The notes under the pieces: model-generated
The model's input: the letters and a program-made list of their open reading frames with translations, nothing else
The model's database searches: none
Told to the model about the DNA's origin: nothing
In this document: piece after piece, positions 1 to 7,625 of the stretch
How positions within the stretch are numbered: the first letter of the stretch is position 1
How the letters are laid out: each line of letters starts with the position of its first letter
Program-made: the position numbers and the translations under genes
Assembly (NCBI GenBank): GCA_900766895.1
Contig: CAAFXF010000115.1
Location: 1-14,708, forward strand
Length of the DNA: 14,708 nt
Direction of reading: 5' to 3'
Origin: Clostridia bacterium
Lineage (GTDB): Bacteria > Bacillota > Clostridia > Oscillospirales > Acutalibacteraceae

Positions 1-20
1 ACACGACGCTCTTCCGATCT
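1..20. other. Illumina sequencing adapter remnant (artefact)
   Basis: These 20 bases, ending in CTCTTCCGATCT, are identical to the 3' end of the Illumina TruSeq P5/universal adapter. They are followed directly by rsmH coding sequence. This is untrimmed adapter carried into the assembly, not genomic DNA. The contig edge is therefore a read end, and the apparent in-frame extension of rsmH through bases 3-20 must not be translated. Confidence 0.97.
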
Positions 21-827
21 CGGGCAATAGCTGCAAAGGCAGGCAGACTTATTGCCATAGACCAAGACCCTGACGCGATAAGGGTTTTGCACGAACGCCT
101 CGATGATTTGGGAAATGTCACTATTGTTCAAAGCAATTTTTCCAATGTAGATCAAGTCTTGAAGGAGCTAAATGTAGCATCTATCGACGGAATGTTACTT
201 GATTTGGGAGTAAGCTCCTTCCAGCTTGATACTGCGGACAGAGGTTTTTCTTATCATAAGGACGCACCTCTCGATATGCGTATGAGCAAATCAGGGCTTA
301 GTGCGAGGGATGTCGTAAATACTTATAGCGAGGAAGAACTTGCAAATATCCTCTTTAAGTACGGTGAAGAAAAGTTTTCTCGCAGAATTGCCAAAAACAT
401 TGTTCTTGCCAGGCAGGACAACCCCATAGAAACAACTGGGGAGCTTGTTGAAATTATCAAGGCTTCGTACCCAAAGGCAAAGATGCGTGATTCTCATCCG
501 GCAAGAAAAACCTTTCAGGCAATCAGAATAGAGGTAAACGCAGAGCTTGATGTCCTTGAACAAGCGCTTGACAAAGCACTCGAGTGTCTTGCACCGGGAG
601 GCAGACTTTCCGTTATAACCTTCCATTCACTCGAAGACAGAATAGTTAAGGAAAGATTTAATCAATGGGCAAATCCTTGCACCTGCCCAAAGGAATTTCC
701 GGTTTGTGTTTGCGGTAAAAAACCACTTGGCAAATTGGTGTTTAAGTCAAAGTCACCGTCAGCCGCTGAGCTTGAGGAAAATCCGAGAGCAAGGTCGTCA
801 AGATTAAGGTGCTTTGAAAAGTTTTAG
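21..827 (+). CDS. rsmH: 16S rRNA (cytosine1402-N4)-methyltransferase RsmH, 5'-truncated
   Basis: RsmH (MraW) methylates N4 of C1402 in 16S rRNA using S-adenosylmethionine and is normally the first or second gene of the dcw cluster. The genuine reading frame enters at base 21 and gives 268 residues. It opens in the SAM-binding region with GRLIAIDQDPDAI, followed by LDLGVSSFQLD, DRGFSY, LDMRM, ARKTFQAIRIEVN and ITFHSLEDRIVK, then a cysteine-rich stretch (CTCPKEFPVCVCG) and the usual ENPRARSSRLR end. Compared with a family length near 310, about 37 N-terminal residues including the GGHS motif are missing, because the contig starts in adapter sequence. The in-frame TTG at 87 is internal, not the start. 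The family call is very secure. Confidence 0.96.
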   Translation, partial: RAIAAKAGRLIAIDQDPDAIRVLHERLDDLGNVTIVQSNFSNVDQVLKELNVASIDGMLLDLGVSSFQLDTADRGFSYHKDAPLDMRMSKSGLSARDVVNTYSEEELANILFKYGEEKFSRRIAKNIVLARQDNPIETTGELVEIIKASYPKAKMRDSHPARKTFQAIRIEVNAELDVLEQALDKALECLAPGGRLSVITFHSLEDRIVKERFNQWANPCTCPKEFPVCVCGKKPLGKLVFKSKSPSAAELEENPRARSSRLRCFEKF

Positions 828-859
828 TAAAATAATGATACGAAACGGAGGTGAATATA

Positions 860-1408
860 GTGACAAATACAAACGATTTTCGCAGATACTCATATCAAAG
901 CGACACATCGTATATGATTGACGGATTTAATTTGAGCCGTTCCTCTGCCGCACCAAAGCGCAGGCAGGAGCAACACGAGCAGGAGGATGCCAACCTTAAG
1001 CTTCGCGAAAACAGTAAGATTAAAAGTGCAGGTCAAATTAAGCACGAGCAGGCACTTTGCACAAAAAGAGCAGCGGCACTTTTGCTGTGTGCAGTTATGG
1101 TTATTGCGTTTGTAGGATTAACACTGTATTCATTTGCCGTAAAAAATGAGCTTACAAGAGAAATTTCCTCTGTAAAGGTTGATATAGCAAATGCACAGAG
1201 CGAAAACATCAGTCTTCAAAGTCAGCTTGATGCAATGGTGTCTATCAGTATGATTGATGACTATGCGGTAAACAAGCTTCATATGACAAAGATGAAATCC
1301 AATCAGGTTCAGTATATGGATGTTGAACAGTATAAGCAGGATTATATGAATAGGATAAACCAAAACAAAACTCTTGCACAAAAGCAGTTAAGTAATAAAT
1401 CAAAATAA
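860..1408 (+). CDS. ftsL: Cell division protein FtsL-like (bitopic septum protein)
   Basis: The 182-residue protein has a hydrophilic, charged cytoplasmic N-terminus (about residues 1-68), one membrane segment at about 70-93 (AALLLCAVMVIAFVGLTLYS), then a coiled-coil stretch at about 97-128 and a short DYAVNKLHMTKMKSNQVQYM tail. This is the FtsL/DivIC layout. FtsL forms the FtsQ-FtsL-DivIC subcomplex that activates the septal synthase. Position between rsmH and a class B PBP is the standard ftsL location and carries much of the call, since the family is poorly conserved. GTG at 860 is chosen because GGAGG at 847-851 lies 8 bases upstream; the in-frame GTG at 851 overlaps that ribosome site and is unlikely. 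The N-terminal tail is long for FtsL. Confidence 0.85.
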   Translation: MTNTNDFRRYSYQSDTSYMIDGFNLSRSSAAPKRRQEQHEQEDANLKLRENSKIKSAGQIKHEQALCTKRAAALLLCAVMVIAFVGLTLYSFAVKNELTREISSVKVDIANAQSENISLQSQLDAMVSISMIDDYAVNKLHMTKMKSNQVQYMDVEQYKQDYMNRINQNKTLAQKQLSNKSK

Positions 1409-1422
1409 TATGCGTACTATTA

Positions 1423-1488
1423 AGAGAGTCGGATTTTTCCTACTCTCTAAAATGCTTTTTTATAGGACTGAAAAATCGGTCGATTTTT
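1423..1488 (+). promoter_or_regulatory. Leader of the PBP gene with competing inverted repeats (possible attenuator)
   Basis: The 109 bases between ftsL and the PBP start codon contain three pairings. Hairpin A pairs AGAGAGT (1423-1429) and GGA (1431-1433) with TCC (1438-1440) and ACTCTCT (1442-1448); one C/T mismatch interrupts the stem and the loop is TTTT. A T-run at 1456-1461 begins seven bases after it. Hairpin C pairs AAAAATC (1471-1477) with GATTTTT (1482-1488). A third pairing, GATTTTTC (1432-1439) with GAAAAATC (1470-1477), would break both. The pairings are read directly; a regulatory role is inference. The T-run is too far from the stem for a textbook terminator. Confidence 0.4.
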
Positions 1489-1517
1489 ATGATATATGAG
1501 AAAACGAGGTGATAATA

Positions 1518-3731
1518 ATGGCATGGGATTTTAACAAGCAGGGCATAAGAAGACTTGCTGTTTTGGCTGTTATTATCGCTTTTCTTTTTTCGCTTGACGC
1601 GTTTAGGGTGTTTTACATTTCAACCGTTAAGGGCGATGAATATGCCGCCAAGGCAGAAAGCCAACAGCTCAGCGACCTTGAAATTGAGGCAAAGCGAGGC
1701 TCTATCTATGACAGCGAGGGTAATGTCCTTGCACAGTCGGCAACAACATGGAACATTTTTCTTGACCCTCTTAACATTACAGACGGCAAAAGAGACACCG
1801 TTGTTAACGGCCTTGCAGAGATTTTGAAGCTTGATGACGAGGAAAAGGCAGAGCTTTTGGAAAAAAGCAAAAAGAATACCCACTATGCTGTTATAGCAGA
1901 GCAGGTTGAAAATGACATCAAGGAAGAAATAACACAGTTCAAAATTGACAATAAGCTGTCAAATATGATAGGCACAGAGCAAAACACAAAGCGATACTAT
2001 CCCTATGGACAGTTTGCGTCAAATGTTCTTGGCTTTACGGGTGACGACAATCAAGGACTTTACGGCTTGGAATACTATTATGACGACACGCTCAAGGGCA
2101 CAAACGGCAGAATTATCACCGTTAAGGATGCTCAAAAGCACAATCTCCCTACAGATTACGAAACCTCTATTGATGCGGTTGACGGCAATTCTCTTGTGCT
2201 TACCCTTAATCAAAATATTCAGTACACCCTTGAAAAAGACCTTTCTGCAACCATGAATGAATACAAGGCAAAGGGTGCTTACGGTGTTGTAATGAACTGC
2301 AAAACAGGCGGAGTGCTTGCACTTGCATCACTTCCGGATTACGATTGCAACGAGCCATACAAGCTTACATACTCTAAGGACATTAAGGCAATAGAAAAAA
2401 TAACCGACGACGAAGAAAAGACTGCGGCAAAATCACTGGCAATTCAAAATCAGTGGAATAACTTTGTAACATCGGGAACATACGAGCCGGGCTCGGTTTT
2501 CAAAACCTTTATTGCGGCTGAAGCTCTTGAAGAAAACGTTGCAACACTAAAGACAACATACACCTGCACGGGCTCAATCAGGGTTAAGGATTATGTTATG
2601 AAGTGCCACTATCATCCCGGTCACGGTACGGAAACCTTTACACAGGGCTTGGAAAATTCCTGCAACCCGTTCTTTATTACAATAGGTCAAAAGCTCGGCG
2701 TACATAATTATTTCAAGTACTTTGACGCGTTTGGCTTTACTCAAAAAACAGGCATTGACCTTCCGGGCGAGGCAGGCTCGCAGTATTATAAGGAAAATCA
2801 GTACGGTATCGTTGAGCTCTCGTCTGCATCCTTCGGTCAGTCAAACAGCCTTACTCCAATTCAGCTTTGCACAGGTCTTTGTGCAATAGCAAACGGCGGT
2901 ACACTTCTCAAGCCGTATGTTGTTGACCATATAATTGACTCAAACGGCAACACGGTAAAGAAAACTCAACCAACAGAGGTAAGACGTGTAATCAGCGAGG
3001 AAACCTCCAAAACCGTTCGTCAAATGATGAAATCGGTTGTTGATAACGGTACGGGCAAAAACGGCTACGTTGCCGGCTATCGAGTGGGAGGAAAAACAGG
3101 TACATCAACAAAGCTTGCCGAATCCACTAATGACAAAACAAAGTATATTGTGTCATTTGCGGCCATTGCCCCTGCCGATGACCCACAGGTTGCAATGCTT
3201 ATCATTATGGATGAGCCAAATCAGGATTTGGGTGGCGGTGCCTTGTGTGCACCGATCGCTGCACAGGTAGTTCAAACCTGTATGCAGGAAATGAATATTG
3301 AGCCGGAGTATGATGAAAAGGAAAGCAAAAATCTTTCCGTATACACTCCAAACGTAATCGGTAAAAGTATAAGTGATGCAAAGTCAAAACTTAATGATAA
3401 AAACCTTAAGTACCGAGTAATCGGTGACGGCAAGAAGGTGCTTCGTCAATCTCCTGCCTCATCATCAACAATTCCGACAAACGGCACGGTTGTTTTGTAT
3501 ACCGAAAAGGGAGAGAAAAAAACCGTAACCGTTCCCGACTTTATAGGTTTGACCGTTTCCGAGGCAAATTCACTTGCATCTGAATACGGATTAAATGTTG
3601 AAATCAGCGGTATTAATCTTTCTGCATCAAATGTTGTTGCATATAAGCAGAGCACGGAAAAGGGGCAAACCGTTTCCGCCGGCGCTGTAATTACCGTTTC
3701 GTTTAAGAATACAAATTCAGTTCTTGACTGA
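1518..3731 (+). CDS. ftsI: Class B penicillin-binding protein (FtsI/SpoVD type) with two PASTA domains
   Basis: This 737-residue D,D-transpeptidase cross-links peptidoglycan at the septum in partnership with FtsW. A short cytoplasmic end and one membrane segment (about 12-33) precede the PBP dimerisation domain, which begins at KRGSIYD. The transpeptidase domain carries all three penicillin-binding motifs: SVFK (326-329, nucleophile Ser326), SCN (381-383) and KTGT (526-529). Two C-terminal PASTA repeats lie at about 608-664 and 669-731. ATG at 1518 is preferred because GAGGTG (1506-1511) lies 6 bases upstream; the GTG at 1509 overlaps that site. PASTA domains at this locus resemble SpoVD/PbpB of Gram-positives. 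It is the only class B PBP seen here, so it may be the vegetative division PBP rather than a sporulation enzyme; sequence alone does not separate these. Confidence 0.93.
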   Translation: MAWDFNKQGIRRLAVLAVIIAFLFSLDAFRVFYISTVKGDEYAAKAESQQLSDLEIEAKRGSIYDSEGNVLAQSATTWNIFLDPLNITDGKRDTVVNGLAEILKLDDEEKAELLEKSKKNTHYAVIAEQVENDIKEEITQFKIDNKLSNMIGTEQNTKRYYPYGQFASNVLGFTGDDNQGLYGLEYYYDDTLKGTNGRIITVKDAQKHNLPTDYETSIDAVDGNSLVLTLNQNIQYTLEKDLSATMNEYKAKGAYGVVMNCKTGGVLALASLPDYDCNEPYKLTYSKDIKAIEKITDDEEKTAAKSLAIQNQWNNFVTSGTYEPGSVFKTFIAAEALEENVATLKTTYTCTGSIRVKDYVMKCHYHPGHGTETFTQGLENSCNPFFITIGQKLGVHNYFKYFDAFGFTQKTGIDLPGEAGSQYYKENQYGIVELSSASFGQSNSLTPIQLCTGLCAIANGGTLLKPYVVDHIIDSNGNTVKKTQPTEVRRVISEETSKTVRQMMKSVVDNGTGKNGYVAGYRVGGKTGTSTKLAESTNDKTKYIVSFAAIAPADDPQVAMLIIMDEPNQDLGGGALCAPIAAQVVQTCMQEMNIEPEYDEKESKNLSVYTPNVIGKSISDAKSKLNDKNLKYRVIGDGKKVLRQSPASSSTIPTNGTVVLYTEKGEKKTVTVPDFIGLTVSEANSLASEYGLNVEISGINLSASNVVAYKQSTEKGQTVSAGAVITVSFKNTNSVLD

Positions 3732-3757
3732 TACTATACATATATAGGAGCAATGAT

Positions 3758-5197
3758 ATGAAGCTTTCACAGATTTTGGAAAATGTTATCGTAAAAAATG
3801 AATATACCGATAAGGAGATTATAGATGTTACCTCCGATTCAAGACAGGTAAAGGAAGGCTTTTTGTTTGTATGCATAAAGGGCGCTTCATTTGACGGACA
3901 CTCCGTTGCACAGCAAATGCTTGATATCGGTGCCGTTGCAGTTGTTTGCGAATATGATTTGGGTGTGGAAAATCAAATTATTGTTGACGACACCAGAAAA
4001 GCATATTCACCGATATGCGCGTCGTTTTTCGGCAATCCTGCCGACAGCCTAAAGCTTATCGGTCTGACAGGAACAAACGGCAAAACAACCACAACCTTTT
4101 TGATTAAGCAGATTTTGGAGAATGTCGGCAAAAAGGTAGGCCTTATAGGCACTGTTCAAAATATGGTAGGTGATGAGGTTTATCCGGCACATTACACTAC
4201 TCCCGACCCTCACGAGCTTCAGTCACTGTTTAGAAAAATGGTTGATGCAGGCTGTGAATACTGCATTATGGAGGTATCGTCACAGGCTCTTGCACAGGGC
4301 AGAGTAGAGGGGATACATTTTCACATCGGTGCGTTTACAAATCTTACACAGGATCATCTTGATTATCATAAAACATGGGAAAACTACTTTGAGTCTAAAA
4401 AGCTTTTGTTTAAGGCTTGTGACTGTGCGGTGACAAATCTTGATGATGAATACGGCTTAAAAATTGTTGACGGATGTGATTGTCGGGTTGTTACCTACGG
4501 CGTTGACAATATGAAGGCAGATTTTGTTGCACGAAATGTCGGATTTTCCGCAAACGGTGTCAGGTACGACCTTGTAGGTGAAAAAATGGGCAGAGTAAGC
4601 TGTCCTATTCCGGGTAGATTCAGTGTGTATAATTCACTTTGTGCCACCTCTGTTGCTTTGACCCTCGGCGTTGATTTTACGGATGTGCTTGAGGCAATAT
4701 CAAAGTCAAACGGCGTTAAGGGCAGAATAGAGGTTGTGCCTACTCCCAATCAAAATTATACTGTAATTATAGATTATGCTCATTCACCCGACGGCTTGGA
4801 AAATATCATCTCATCTCTTAAGGAAATTGCAAACGGCAGAGTTGTAACTGTATTCGGCTGCGGCGGAGACAGAGACAGAACAAAGCGCCCAAAGATGGGA
4901 AAAATTGCCGCAGAGCTTTCTGATTTTTGTGTTGTAACATCCGATAACCCGAGAAGTGAAAATCCGTCTGCAATTATTGAGGATATTCTTGAGGGTATGA
5001 AGGATACCACAACACCGTATGAGGTTGTTGAAAACAGAAAGGAGGCTATTGCCTGGGCAATGAAAAATGCACAGCCTAACGACATTATTCTTCTTGCAGG
5101 CAAGGGCCACGAAACCTATCAGATTCTTCCAACCGGAACAATTCATTTTGATGAAAGAGAAGCGGTTGCAGAGGTTTTAGAGGAACTAAATAAATAA
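3758..5197 (+). CDS. murE: UDP-MurNAc-L-Ala-D-Glu:meso-diaminopimelate ligase MurE
   Basis: MurE is the cytoplasmic ATP-dependent ligase that adds the third residue of the stem peptide. The 479 residues show an N-terminal UDP-MurNAc-binding domain (TSDSRQVKEGFLFVCIKG), the ATP P-loop GTNGKTTT (105-112), the central MEVSSQALAQGRVEG and NLTQDHLDYH motifs, a lysine pair in ESKKLLF where the family has its carbamylated Lys, and the C-terminal domain with DNPR (396-399) and GKGHE (448-452). The DNPR arginine is the family's meso-diaminopimelate specificity signature; lysine-adding enzymes lack it. The wall is therefore predicted to be DAP-type. AGGAG at 3746-3750 sits 7 bases before the ATG. The stop codon overlaps the murF start by one base (TAATG). 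Confidence 0.97.
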   Translation: MKLSQILENVIVKNEYTDKEIIDVTSDSRQVKEGFLFVCIKGASFDGHSVAQQMLDIGAVAVVCEYDLGVENQIIVDDTRKAYSPICASFFGNPADSLKLIGLTGTNGKTTTTFLIKQILENVGKKVGLIGTVQNMVGDEVYPAHYTTPDPHELQSLFRKMVDAGCEYCIMEVSSQALAQGRVEGIHFHIGAFTNLTQDHLDYHKTWENYFESKKLLFKACDCAVTNLDDEYGLKIVDGCDCRVVTYGVDNMKADFVARNVGFSANGVRYDLVGEKMGRVSCPIPGRFSVYNSLCATSVALTLGVDFTDVLEAISKSNGVKGRIEVVPTPNQNYTVIIDYAHSPDGLENIISSLKEIANGRVVTVFGCGGDRDRTKRPKMGKIAAELSDFCVVTSDNPRSENPSAIIEDILEGMKDTTTPYEVVENRKEAIAWAMKNAQPNDIILLAGKGHETYQILPTGTIHFDEREAVAEVLEELNK

Positions 5198-6546
5198 TGA
5201 AAAAGCAAAGATTGTCGCAGATTGCATCGGTGCTCGGTGCAACCTATAATGTTGATGCCGAATTTGATTCGGTATGCATAGATACAAGAAAAATTACAAA
5301 GGGATGCCTGTTTATTTGCATTAAGGGTGAACGCTTTGACGCACATCAGTTTGCCAATGAAGCGTTAGAGCTTGGAGCATCTGCTGTTATGATACATACC
5401 GATATTGAGCCAAACGGTACTTATATCAGGGTTGATGATACATCATCGGCAATGCTGAAATTGGCAGGCTACTATCGCTCACAATTTGATATTCCCGTTG
5501 TGGGGCTGACAGGCTCTGTAGGAAAAACAACTACCAAGGAATTTACTCACCTTGTTGTCAGTGCAAAATATAATGCAATCAAAACACAGGGTAATCTTAA
5601 TAATGAAATCGGCTTGCCTCAAATGCTGTTCCAAATTGACAGTACCACCGAGGCGGCAGTTATTGAAATGGGTATGAACCACTTCGGCGAAATATCCAGG
5701 CTCACAAGAGCAACACAACCGACTGTTGCATTGATTACAAATGTCGGTGTTTCTCACATAGAAAATCTTGGCTCACGCGAGGGTATCCTTAAGGCAAAGC
5801 TTGAAATATGCGAGGGCTTAAGCGAGGGTGCACCTTTGATTTTGAATGCCGATAACGATATGCTTTCAACCGTTAAGGACAGTATACATAGGGTGATATT
5901 TTACGGTGTTGATAACGGAGATTTCAGGGCAGTAAATATTAAACAAAACGACAGCTCTACCGAATTTGATGTAGAATACTACGGCAAATCACAGCACATT
6001 TTAATACCAACTATTGGTATTCATAATGTGTACAATGCTCTTGCCGCATTTACTGTCGGATATCTTTTGGATATTGAGCCTCAACTTTGCGCAAATGCAC
6101 TTGCAGGCTATGTTCCTGCCGGTATGAGACAGAGGGTTATAGATGTTGGAGGAATTAAATCCATTGAGGATTGCTATAATGCATCGCCTGATTCAATGCG
6201 AGCTTCCCTTAAGGCATTGGCCGATATTAAGGGTAATAAAAAAATAGCCGTCCTTGCCGATATGCTTGAGCTTGGCGAATATTCAAAGGAGGCTCACGGC
6301 TCTGTCGGTAAAATGGTTGCCGAGAACAAAATTGATGTTCTTTTGGCGTACGGCAAAGATGCAAAATACTATGTAGAAAACGCAAAAGCAAACGGAATTG
6401 AAGCCTATTTGTTTGATGACAAGCAAACACTTGCCGATAAGCTTTTGCAATGTGCTTCATCAGGTGACGTCGTACTGTTTAAGGGCTCACGCGGAATGAA
6501 GCTTGAGGATGTAATAAATACTGTGTATAAAGGATGGGAAAAATAA
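5197..6546 (+). CDS. murF: UDP-MurNAc-tripeptide:D-alanyl-D-alanine ligase MurF
   Basis: MurF joins the D-Ala-D-Ala dipeptide to the UDP-MurNAc-tripeptide, completing the cytoplasmic pentapeptide precursor. The 449-residue product has the three-domain Mur ligase layout: an N-terminal domain with CIDTRKITKGCLFICIKGERFD, the P-loop GSVGKTTT (106-113), the MurF-specific TQGNLNNEIGLP block (about 130-141), EMGMNHFGEI, ITNVGVSHIENLGSREGI, and a C-terminal IEDCYNASPDSM motif. The ATG overlaps the last base of murE and the only upstream purine run (AGAGGA, 5179-5184) is about 12 bases away, so initiation probably depends on ribosomes finishing murE. The stop likewise overlaps the preferred mraY start. 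Length is normal for the family. Confidence 0.97.
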   Translation: MKKQRLSQIASVLGATYNVDAEFDSVCIDTRKITKGCLFICIKGERFDAHQFANEALELGASAVMIHTDIEPNGTYIRVDDTSSAMLKLAGYYRSQFDIPVVGLTGSVGKTTTKEFTHLVVSAKYNAIKTQGNLNNEIGLPQMLFQIDSTTEAAVIEMGMNHFGEISRLTRATQPTVALITNVGVSHIENLGSREGILKAKLEICEGLSEGAPLILNADNDMLSTVKDSIHRVIFYGVDNGDFRAVNIKQNDSSTEFDVEYYGKSQHILIPTIGIHNVYNALAAFTVGYLLDIEPQLCANALAGYVPAGMRQRVIDVGGIKSIEDCYNASPDSMRASLKALADIKGNKKIAVLADMLELGEYSKEAHGSVGKMVAENKIDVLLAYGKDAKYYVENAKANGIEAYLFDDKQTLADKLLQCASSGDVVLFKGSRGMKLEDVINTVYKGWEK

Positions 6547-7589
6547 TGAGCACTACTGTTGCAACAATAATTACCGCAGTTATTGCCTTTGGTGTAACTG
6601 CCGGTCTTGGCTTTGTAATTATCCCTTGGTTAAGAAAACTAAAGTTCGGTCAAACTATATTGGACATCGGTCCGTCGTGGCATAAGTCAAAGCAGGGCAC
6701 CCCGAATATGGGTGGATTGATGTTTATTATAGGTATAATAGTTGCCTTTGCGGTTGGTGCGTTAACCTTTGTTCTTTCGGGCGGTAGCCTTGAAAGTGAT
6801 TATGCCGCAATATTTAAGGGCAGAGATTTGGTACTGCTCATTGCAGGCCTTTGCCTTGCATTCGGCTGTGGCGTAGTAGGCTTTGCCGATGATTTTATCA
6901 AAATTAAGCTTAAAAGAAATGAGGGCTTGTCTGCAAAGCAAAAAACATTTGGTCAGCTTGTTATGGCTCTTGGTTATACTGCAACACTTTGGCTTTCTCA
7001 TAATACCGTGTGGACAATTCCGTTCATCGGTAACGTTAATTTTGAAAAGAATTTCTTTACAGCCATAGTATTTTGGCTTGTTTCTATTTTCATTATTTAC
7101 GGTTGCGTAAACAGCGTAAACCTTACAGACGGCATTGACGGCCTTTGCTCAAGCGTAACCGCAACAGTTGCAATAACCTTTATTATTGCATCTGTGATAT
7201 TAAAATTCGCAGGACTCGGTATACTTTCGGCAGCATTGCTCGGCGGTGTTCTCGGCTTTCTTTGTTGGAACTGGAATCCTGCGAAAACCTTTATGGGCGA
7301 CACCGGTTCATTGTTCCTCGGCGGTATAGTAACAGCACTCGGCTTTGCAATCAAATGCCCGTTACTTTTGTTGCCTATTGGTATCGTTTATGTGTGTGAA
7401 ACCATGAGTGATATTATTCAAATCGGTTATTTCAAAATTACTCACGGTAAGCGTGTGTTCAAGATGGCACCTATTCACCATCATTTTGAGATGTGTGGCT
7501 GGAAGGAAAAGAAAATCTGTATCGTCTTTTCCGTTGTAAATGCTATAGGCTGTGCCTTGGCATTGGTTCTCATTTATTTTGGAAGATAA
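6546..7589 (+). CDS. mraY: Phospho-N-acetylmuramoyl-pentapeptide transferase MraY
   Basis: MraY is the polytopic membrane enzyme that transfers phospho-MurNAc-pentapeptide to undecaprenyl phosphate, making lipid I. The family signatures are all visible: GTPNMGGLMF, FADDFIKI with its Asp pair, GLSAKQK, NSVNLTDGIDGL, FMGDTGSLFLGG and the C-terminal PIHHHFEMCGWKE histidine motif, set among about ten hydrophobic segments. I prefer ATG 6546, which overlaps the murF stop as TAATG exactly as at murE/murF (347 residues). An in-frame ATG at 6534 would add four residues, but the purine run AAAGGA (6528-6533) abuts it with no spacing. In many bacteria murD follows mraY; here ftsW follows directly after 36 bases. 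Confidence 0.96.
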   Translation: MSTTVATIITAVIAFGVTAGLGFVIIPWLRKLKFGQTILDIGPSWHKSKQGTPNMGGLMFIIGIIVAFAVGALTFVLSGGSLESDYAAIFKGRDLVLLIAGLCLAFGCGVVGFADDFIKIKLKRNEGLSAKQKTFGQLVMALGYTATLWLSHNTVWTIPFIGNVNFEKNFFTAIVFWLVSIFIIYGCVNSVNLTDGIDGLCSSVTATVAITFIIASVILKFAGLGILSAALLGGVLGFLCWNWNPAKTFMGDTGSLFLGGIVTALGFAIKCPLLLLPIGIVYVCETMSDIIQIGYFKITHGKRVFKMAPIHHHFEMCGWKEKKICIVFSVVNAIGCALALVLIYFGR

Positions 7590-7625
7590 TTTGTTATCAT
7601 TATTATATGAAAGGAGCTGCATAAA

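Noticed and set aside
3..20. In-frame extension of rsmH through bases 3-20
   Set aside because: The frame is open there only because the adapter happens to lack a stop in that frame; the bases are not genomic.
87..827. TTG at 87 as the start of rsmH
   Set aside because: Coding sequence with the SAM-binding DQDPDAI motif continues upstream to base 21, where adapter begins. The gene is truncated by the contig edge, so 87 is internal.
1423..1461. Hairpin plus T-run after ftsL as a terminator
   Set aside because: The T-run starts seven bases after the stem, the stem has an internal mismatch, and the operon clearly continues. An attenuator is possible, a full terminator unlikely.
4780..5146. Overlapping 107- and 111-residue minus-strand ORFs inside murE
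   Set aside because: They are antisense to the conserved MurE C-terminal domain and lack protein-like features.
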